Assembly: GCA_900767495.1 (NCBI GenBank)
Contig: CAAFZH010000025.1
Span: 1-18,796 of the forward strand
Source of the DNA: Clostridia bacterium
Lineage (GTDB): Bacteria > Bacillota > Clostridia > Christensenellales > Borkfalkiaceae
DNA length: 18,796 nt
Reading direction: 5' to 3'
The notes beneath the pieces are model-generated. The model saw nothing but the letters and a program-made list of their open reading frames with translations, was not told where the DNA came from and searched no databases. Position numbers and translations under genes: made by a program. The first letter of the stretch is position 1; each line of letters begins with the position of its first letter. Below, piece after piece: positions 13,383-18,796 of the stretch.

Positions 13383-15691
13383 TTAATCACCTCCAGCGGA
13401 GCGAATCTCACCACGAGCGACTTTACGCCTATACCCTTGAAAGCAACGTCCACTACGACGTCGTCGCCCGACTTTTTTCTGCCGACGATTATGCCGTCGC
13501 CGAACTTTTTATGCCGCACTTTCGCGCCCGTGGCGAATTCGTCGCCGCTGCCCGTAACCGTTGTTTTAGGCGTGGCAGCCGCCTGCGCGCGCTGTTTTAA
13601 ATATGCGTTTGCGTAGCCTTTTTTATAAGAGCCGTAACTTTGCGAAGGTGAAAAATCGTCGCCGCCGCCCGACGAACCGTAACCGCCATTCGAGCCGTAG
13701 TCCGAACGCGAGCCGCCGCGCGAATATCCGCCGCCGTAAGAGGAACGTGAAGAGTATTCGTTGCGGCGATAGTAGTCCTGTTCCTTTTTAAGTCCGAGTT
13801 TATCGGAAATTTCATCCAAAAATTCCGATTGAGCGGTAGGTCTGCGCGAGCCGTACAAATAACGACTTTTAGCGCGGGTTATAAACAACCTCTCTCTCGC
13901 CCGCGTTACCGCAACGTACATAAGTCGGCGTTCTTCCTCGGTTTCGTCGTTTACCGAGTCGGCGCGGGATATGGGGAAAACGTCCTTATCCATACCGCAG
14001 ACGAACACGCAACGATATTCCAACCCTTTGACCGAGTGAACGGTTGCGAGCGTAACGTATTCGCCGTCGTTTATCTCGTCGGTATCGCTGCTCAAAGTTA
14101 CGCCGTTTAAATATTCCGTAAGACTTGCCTCGGGGTTTTGCTTGACGAACTCGTCCACAGAGGCTAAAAATTCATCTATATTGCGCTTTTTATCTTCGTT
14201 TTCGTCGGTAGGTTCGGCAAAACAACTCATATAATCCGTGCGGTCGATGACCGAACGCACGAGTTCGGTAAGGCTCATAGTTTCTTTATCGACTATTAAG
14301 GACGAAATTATATCTTTAAAGGATTTTATTTTTACTTTCGCGCCCGCGGTTAAATCGAGTTTATCGTAATCGAACACGCTGTCGAACACGGAAAAGCCGT
14401 TTTTGGTAGCGTATTCGTCCAAAATTTCGATAGTTCTGTCGCCTATGCCGCGTTTAGGCACGTTGATTACGCGCAGAATCGCCTCGTTATCGAGCGGATT
14501 TGCAAGTATGCGGAGGTATGCGGATAAATCCTTGATCTCCTTTCGTTCGAAGAATTTAAAGCCGCCGTAAACCTTGCACGGTATGCCGTATTTCATAAAT
14601 TCCTGCTCGTATGAGCGCGACAACGCGTTTATGCGCATAAGTACGGCGAAATCGGAATATTTGTACCCGCGCGAAACGAGATTTTTTATCTGAATAGCCG
14701 TATACTGCGCCTCGCCCGATTCGTCCTCCGCGATATAAGTTTCGGCGTTCACGCCGTCGGCGTTATCCGTCCATAGCGTTTTTTGCTTACGCTTTACGTT
14801 ATGCGCGATAACCGCGTTTGCTATATCGAGAATTTTTTTGGTCGAACGGTAATTTCGTTCGAGTTTGAAAACCTGCGCGTTTTTAAAGTCGTGTTCAAAC
14901 CCGAGTATGTTGTTTATATCCGCGCCGCGCCAACCGTAAATACTCTGGTCGTCGTCGCCGACGGCGAATATGTTGCCGTGCTTTAAAGAAAGCATTTTTA
15001 CTATCTCGTACTGCACGGCGTTGGTATCCTGAAACTCGTCGATATGTACGTATTTAAACCTGTCGGCGTATTTATTAAGCGTTTCTCTGTCCTCGGACAG
15101 AAGTTGAAGGGTTTTTATAAGCAAATCGTCGAAGTCGAAGGCGTTGGAGCGTTTAAGTTCGCGCTCGTAGGCGCGCATTATTTTGCAGTACTCCTTTACG
15201 TCGCGAAGCCGAGGGTTTTCTTCCTCGAATTCGTCTATCGTCTGATTTTTGTTTTTTATGGAAGAAATGAGGTTTCTTACGGGCTTTGCGTACTTATCCG
15301 CCTCTAAGCCGAGTTCGGCTATAACGCGTTTAACGACCTTTTCCTTATCGCTTTCGGAATAAATCGAAAAGTCTTTGCCGTAGCCTATTCTATCCGCGCC
15401 GCTGCGCAGAATACGCACGCACATAGAGTGTATGGTGCATACCCACATTTCCCACGAGTCGCCTATGATTTTTTCAAGTCTTTCCTTCATCTCGTCGGCG
15501 GCTTTGTTGGTAAAAGTTATGGCGAGTATATTATACGGCGAAACGCCCATATCCTCTACGAGATGGGCTATTCTGCTAGTAAGCACGCGCGTTTTTCCGC
15601 TGCCCGCGCCGGCTATTACCAAAACCGCGCCCTCGGTTGCGAGTACGGGTTTTATCTGTTCGTCGTTTAACTTATTAAGTAATTCAAGCAT
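13379..15691 (-). CDS. pcrA: ATP-dependent DNA helicase PcrA (UvrD family)
   Basis: PcrA is the Gram-positive superfamily 1 3'-to-5' helicase used in repair, plasmid replication, conflict resolution with transcription and RecA removal. Visible motifs are the Q motif LNDEQIKPV (8-16), Walker A AGAGSGKT (27-34), DEFQDTN (Walker B), GDDDQSIYGWRGAD (motif III), TVHSVKGLEY and VAVTRARERL (motif VI). Residues 646-693 form a Gly/Ser/Tyr-rich linker (36 of 48 residues are G, S or Y). It is followed at about 718-770 by the Tudor-like C-terminal domain (GAKVRHKKFGDGII), which in Bacillus contacts RNA polymerase. The 770 residues are full length. No clear ribosome binding site precedes the ATG, but the N-terminus matches the family. 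Confidence 0.97.
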   Translation of the reverse strand: MLELLNKLNDEQIKPVLATEGAVLVIAGAGSGKTRVLTSRIAHLVEDMGVSPYNILAITFTNKAADEMKERLEKIIGDSWEMWVCTIHSMCVRILRSGADRIGYGKDFSIYSESDKEKVVKRVIAELGLEADKYAKPVRNLISSIKNKNQTIDEFEEENPRLRDVKEYCKIMRAYERELKRSNAFDFDDLLIKTLQLLSEDRETLNKYADRFKYVHIDEFQDTNAVQYEIVKMLSLKHGNIFAVGDDDQSIYGWRGADINNILGFEHDFKNAQVFKLERNYRSTKKILDIANAVIAHNVKRKQKTLWTDNADGVNAETYIAEDESGEAQYTAIQIKNLVSRGYKYSDFAVLMRINALSRSYEQEFMKYGIPCKVYGGFKFFERKEIKDLSAYLRILANPLDNEAILRVINVPKRGIGDRTIEILDEYATKNGFSVFDSVFDYDKLDLTAGAKVKIKSFKDIISSLIVDKETMSLTELVRSVIDRTDYMSCFAEPTDENEDKKRNIDEFLASVDEFVKQNPEASLTEYLNGVTLSSDTDEINDGEYVTLATVHSVKGLEYRCVFVCGMDKDVFPISRADSVNDETEEERRLMYVAVTRARERLFITRAKSRYLYGSRRPTAQSEFLDEISDKLGLKKEQDYYRRNEYSSRSSYGGGYSRGGSRSDYGSNGGYGSSGGGDDFSPSQSYGSYKKGYANAYLKQRAQAAATPKTTVTGSGDEFATGAKVRHKKFGDGIIVGRKKSGDDVVVDVAFKGIGVKSLVVRFAPLEVIK

Positions 15692-15701
15692 ATTTTAGCC
15701 G

Positions 15702-15729
15702 TTTATAACCACGAGTGATTGCGTTTGAA
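15702..15729 (-). promoter_or_regulatory. Possible pcrA promoter overlapping the palindrome
   Basis: TTCAAA (15729-15724) and TATAAA (15707-15702) lie 16 bases apart on the minus strand, giving four and five matches to the consensus hexamers. The start point would fall only a few bases before the pcrA ATG at 15691, which also lacks a ribosome binding site. If real, pcrA would have a nearly leaderless transcript. Read-through from gyrA is an equally good explanation for its expression. Confidence 0.3.
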
Positions 15730-15742
15730 CGCAATCACTCGT
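15711..15742 (-). repeat. Perfect 15-bp inverted repeat between gyrA and pcrA
   Basis: ACGAGTGATTGCGTT (15711-15725) is exactly complementary to AACGCAATCACTCGT (15728-15742) with two bases between. RNA from either strand would form a stable hairpin. It begins 17 bases after the gyrA stop. No U tract follows on either strand, so a standard intrinsic terminator is unlikely. It overlaps the -35 box and most of the spacer of the possible pcrA promoter, so it could instead be an operator. Confidence 0.85.
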
Positions 15743-15759
15743 AGCCGCGTTTAATTATA

Positions 15760-18444
15760 TTATTCTTCGGGGTTTTCCGTAGTTTCGCCGCTTTCGGTCG
15801 GTTGAGCGGTTTCGCCGCCTTCTTCGCCGTTTTCGTCGGTTATCGGGTTGCCCTCTTCGTCGAGTTCGGGTTCTTCTTCCTCGTGCGGAGCAATGGTTAC
15901 GGTGGCTATCTTCGCGTCGTCCAGGCGCATGACTTTAACGCCGCGCGTATCTCTGCCGATAAGCGAAATTTCGTCCACGGCAACCCTTATGGCTATACCC
16001 GTGTCGGAAATCATCATAACGTCCTCGTCCTCGTTTACGGGTTTAATACCCACGAGGTTGCCGGTTACTTCGTTGAATTGTCCCGCTTTGATACCTTTAC
16101 CCGCACGGGATTGCAACCTGTAATCGTCAAGCGTGCTGCGCTTACCGTAGCCGTTGGAAGAAACGGTTATTACCGTATCGCCGGCGTGGACTACCTGCAT
16201 ATCTATAACGAAGTCGCCCTCTGCAAGTTCCATAGACTTAACGCCGCGGGTATCTCTGCCCATAGCCCTTACGTCTTTTTCGGAGAAACGAATACACTTG
16301 CCGGCATTTGATCCGATAAGAATTTCATCGTCGCCCTTGGTGAACTGTACGGAAATGAGTTCGTCGCCCTCTACGAGGCTTATCGCTATCTTACCGCCCT
16401 TTCTTATGCTGTCGAATTCCGACATAGGCGTCTTTTTGATAAGACCTGACCTGGTCGCCATCATAACGTAACCTTCGGCGCAGTTTTCGTCTATCACGCC
16501 GCCGTTTTCTCCGTTTTCGCCGCCCTCTTCGGTAATATCGGTGATATTCTCTTCACCGTTTGCAATCTCGGTATCGGTAATTTTTTCCTTTCTCGGAATA
16601 ACCGCGGTGATACGCTCGCCGTTGTCCACCTGAATAAGGTTGACTATCGCTCTGCCCCTTGCCACTTTCTGCGCTTCGGGGACTTCGTAACCCTTTATGC
16701 GATAGACTTTGCCGAGCGAACTGAAGAACAACAGATCGTCGTGCGTGGAGCATACGAACATATTTTCCACGAAGTCCTCGTCCTTGGGTTTATGAGCGGT
16801 AACGCCCTTGCCGCCGCGGCGTTGCGCGCGACATTCCTTGGTGCTTAAACGTTTGATATAACCGAGGTGAGTCATAGAAATTACCACGTCCTCGCGTTCG
16901 ATGAGGTCTGCCTCGCCGATGTCTGCGTAATCGGTGGAAATTTCGGTTTTTCTCGGGGTGGGATATCTGTTTTTGATATCCAACAGGTCGTTTTTAATGA
17001 TTGCGACCACTCTTTCGGGTTTCTGAAGAATATCTTCGAGGTCGGCGATAGTCGCCTCGAGTTGCTTAAGTTCTTCGTTGAGTTTGTCCACCTCCATAGA
17101 AGTGAGCCTTTGAAGGCGCATTTCCAAAATAGCGGTGGTCTGCTTTTCGTCGAGCAAAAACGCGTCGATAAGTTGACGGGACGCGTCGTCCTTATCTCTG
17201 CTGCGCTTGATTATGGCTATAACCTCGTCGATATTGGCGAGCGCGATAACAAGTCCCTTTACGATATGTTCGCGCTCCTTGGTCTTGGCAAGATCGTACT
17301 TGGTGCGGCGGGTTATAACGTCTTTCTGGTGCGCGACGTAATACTCGAGTATTTCCTTTAAGTTAAGGACTTTCGGGTCCGTTCCGACCAGCGCGAGCAA
17401 AATTATACCGCCCGAAACCTGCAGGTTGGTCTGCTTATACAGCGAGTTTAAAACGACTTGCGCGTTAGCGTCCTTTTTAACCTCTATTACTATACGCATA
17501 CCGTGTCTGTCGGACTCGTCGTTTACGTTGGAAATACCTTCCAGACGCTTGGTTTTTACGTAGTCGGCAATGGTTTCGATAAGTTTTTGCTTATTGACCT
17601 GATAGGGCAATTCGTGAACGATAATACGCTCTCTCGTGCCGTTGTTAAACTCCTCAATCTCGCATTTCGACCTTAAAACGTAGTTGCCCCTGCCCGTTCT
17701 GTACGCGTTGCGGATTCCGCTTCTGCCCATTATTATGCCGCCGGTGGGATAATCGGGGGCGGGAATATATTTTAAAAGATCGTCAACCGAAATATCGGGG
17801 TTGTCGAGTACGGCTATCGCGCCGTCTATAACTTCGCCGAGGTTGTGCGGCGGAATATTCGTCGCCATACCTACGGCTATACCGTCCGCGCCGTTTACGA
17901 GCAAGTTGGGGTATCTTGCGGGCAAAACCACGGGTTGCATACGCGTATCGTCGAAGTTGGGGTAAAAGTCTACCGTATCTTTATCGATTTCGCGGAGCAT
18001 TTCGAGCGCCATTTTGCTCATACGCGCCTCGGTATACCTGTATGCAGCCGCAGGGTCGCCGTCCACCGAGCCGAAGTTACCGTGTCCGTCAACTAAAGGC
18101 ATATTTATGGAGAAGTCCTGCGCGAGCCTTACGAGCGCGTCGTAAACCGAACTGTCGCCGTGCGGGTGATATTTACCGAGTACGTCGCCGACGATGGCGG
18201 CGCACTTTTTGTACGCCTTGTCGGGGGTAAGTCCGAGTTCGTTCATAGAATACAAAATACGCCTATGCACGGGCTTTAAGCCGTCGCGCACGTCGGGTAT
18301 CGCTCTGGAACGGTTTACCGTCATCGCGTAGTCTATAAAACTCTGTTTAAGTTCTTTTTCGACCTCGACGTCGATGATCTTGGTCATGTCGAGAGTCTTT
18401 TTAAATTCGGCGGTAAGAGCCTGATCGAATTCTTTTTTAGCCAT
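15760..18444 (-). CDS. gyrA: DNA gyrase subunit A
   Basis: GyrA breaks and rejoins DNA for ATP-driven negative supercoiling together with GyrB. The winged-helix domain contains HPHGDSSVYD (93-102) and the catalytic pair R136-Y137 in AAAYRYTEARM, where Tyr135 replaces the more usual Met. S98 and D102, equivalent to E. coli S83 and D87, are the sensitive-type residues at the quinolone site. The C-terminal pinwheel carries the GyrA box QRRGGKG at 541-547, which rules out ParC. Two parts are unusual: an acidic insert at about 619-657 and an acidic tail at 852-894 (18 Asp or Glu of 43, with no Lys or Arg). At 894 residues it is longer than a typical ~820-residue Firmicutes GyrA. The ATG has GGAGG eight bases upstream and lies 18 bases after gyrB. 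Confidence 0.98.
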   Translation of the reverse strand: MAKKEFDQALTAEFKKTLDMTKIIDVEVEKELKQSFIDYAMTVNRSRAIPDVRDGLKPVHRRILYSMNELGLTPDKAYKKCAAIVGDVLGKYHPHGDSSVYDALVRLAQDFSINMPLVDGHGNFGSVDGDPAAAYRYTEARMSKMALEMLREIDKDTVDFYPNFDDTRMQPVVLPARYPNLLVNGADGIAVGMATNIPPHNLGEVIDGAIAVLDNPDISVDDLLKYIPAPDYPTGGIIMGRSGIRNAYRTGRGNYVLRSKCEIEEFNNGTRERIIVHELPYQVNKQKLIETIADYVKTKRLEGISNVNDESDRHGMRIVIEVKKDANAQVVLNSLYKQTNLQVSGGIILLALVGTDPKVLNLKEILEYYVAHQKDVITRRTKYDLAKTKEREHIVKGLVIALANIDEVIAIIKRSRDKDDASRQLIDAFLLDEKQTTAILEMRLQRLTSMEVDKLNEELKQLEATIADLEDILQKPERVVAIIKNDLLDIKNRYPTPRKTEISTDYADIGEADLIEREDVVISMTHLGYIKRLSTKECRAQRRGGKGVTAHKPKDEDFVENMFVCSTHDDLLFFSSLGKVYRIKGYEVPEAQKVARGRAIVNLIQVDNGERITAVIPRKEKITDTEIANGEENITDITEEGGENGENGGVIDENCAEGYVMMATRSGLIKKTPMSEFDSIRKGGKIAISLVEGDELISVQFTKGDDEILIGSNAGKCIRFSEKDVRAMGRDTRGVKSMELAEGDFVIDMQVVHAGDTVITVSSNGYGKRSTLDDYRLQSRAGKGIKAGQFNEVTGNLVGIKPVNEDEDVMMISDTGIAIRVAVDEISLIGRDTRGVKVMRLDDAKIATVTIAPHEEEEPELDEEGNPITDENGEEGGETAQPTESGETTENPEE

Positions 18445-18462
18445 TTTCTACTCCTCCGCCCG

Positions 18463-18796
18463 TTAAGTATCGAGTTCGCGATTTGCGTATTTCGCGTTTT
18501 CTTCGATAAATTTTCTGCGCTGTTCGGGTTCTTCGCCCATAAGCAGCGAGAAGTGAGCGTCCGCCTCCACGGCGTCCTCTATGGTTACTTTTCTTAAAGT
18601 GCGCGTAGCGGGATTCATAGTAGTATCCCAAAGTTGTTGCTTGTCCATTTCGCCCAAGCCTTTATAACGCTGTATGTCGCTGCGCGGATTTTCGCGACAG
18701 AACGCGTCTTTATCGGCGTCGTTATAAAAATAATAATCGACTTTATTTTTTGTCGCCTTATAAAGCGGCGGCTGAGCGATATATACGTGTCCCTGC
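18463..18796 (-). CDS. gyrB: DNA gyrase subunit B, C-terminal part (cut by window edge)
   Basis: The frame is open from the window edge to a TAA at 18463 and gives about 111 residues. It starts QGHVYIAQPPLYKATKN, which is the end of the TOPRIM region. It continues with SDIQRYKGLGEMDKQQLWDT and TTMNPATRTL, the C-terminal GyrB tail that contacts GyrA. The stretch ending RKFIEENAKYANRELDT closes the protein in the family-typical way. The real start lies outside the window; the internal ATG at 18657 belongs to the conserved GLGEM motif and is not a start. The position directly before gyrA and the GyrA box there support gyrB rather than parE. Confidence 0.97.
   Translation of the reverse strand, partial: QGHVYIAQPPLYKATKNKVDYYFYNDADKDAFCRENPRSDIQRYKGLGEMDKQQLWDTTMNPATRTLRKVTIEDAVEADAHFSLLMGEEPEQRRKFIEENAKYANRELDT

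Noticed and set aside
13613..13815. Minus-strand 72-codon frame overlapping the PcrA linker
   Set aside because: It is an alternative frame of low-complexity coding sequence with no ribosome binding site.
15711..15742. Palindrome as a LexA box controlling pcrA
   Set aside because: The arms do not contain the Gram-positive CGAAC-N4-GTTCG pattern, and the symmetry is far longer than a LexA site.
15711..15742. Palindrome as an intrinsic terminator for gyrA
   Set aside because: No U-rich tract follows the stem on the minus strand (GGTTATAAAC comes next).
15802..16311. 169-codon plus-strand frame opposite gyrA
   Set aside because: It is antisense to the GyrA C-terminal domain, which reads correctly; no start signal was found.
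15760..18796. ParE/ParC (topoisomerase IV) instead of gyrase
   Set aside because: The QRRGGKG GyrA box is present and the GyrB tail matches gyrase.

Overview
The window is an 18.8 kb piece of a bacterial chromosome in which every recognisable gene lies on the minus strand. It is a dense housekeeping region, and I see no phage, transposase, CRISPR array, rRNA, tRNA or defence island. Strong AGGAGG-type ribosome binding sites, a pcrA-ligA pair and a yicC-rpoZ-priA-def-fmt-rsmB-rlmN-rsgA-rpe cluster all point to a Firmicutes/Clostridia-type organism. The moderate GC content and the GCGAGGAAGCGTAGCGACGAAG-like interspersed repeat resemble uncultured gut Clostridia (Christensenellales-like). That narrower placement is an impression from memory, not a measured result.

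Layout in the direction of transcription (right to left): the 3' end of gyrB (18796-18463), gyrA, a 69-base gap with a perfect 15-bp hairpin, pcrA, and ligA overlapping the pcrA stop. A sigma70-type promoter whose -35 box covers the ligA stop codon comes next. It is followed by yicC, a bulged hairpin, rpoZ, priA, def, fmt, rsmB, rlmN, rsgA and rpe; the genes from priA to rpe are separated by at most 9 bases or overlap. A consensus promoter then drives a zinc-ribbon membrane protein of unknown function, followed by a GC-rich hairpin terminator. Last come another promoter and an EamA/DMT transporter. The leftmost ~330 bases are non-coding or repeat sequence, with three copies of a short interspersed repeat, two of them inverted.

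Functionally, the right half handles DNA topology, unwinding and sealing (gyrase, PcrA, LigA). The middle combines RNA polymerase omega, replication restart (PriA), initiator-Met formylation and deformylation (Fmt, Def), rRNA methylation (RsmB, RlmN), 30S maturation (RsgA) and a pentose-phosphate enzyme (Rpe).

Compared with the Bacillus subtilis order as I know it, remA, gmk, coaBC, prpC and prkC are missing from their usual places. The join where prpC-prkC would sit is a tight 4-base overlap.

I found no convincing new biological system. The more unusual points are an EamA transporter whose halves are about 50% identical without gaps, a Gly/Ser/Tyr-rich disordered linker in PcrA, an acidic insert plus acidic tail in GyrA, the gyrA-pcrA palindrome that coincides with a possible pcrA promoter, and very short predicted mRNA leaders.
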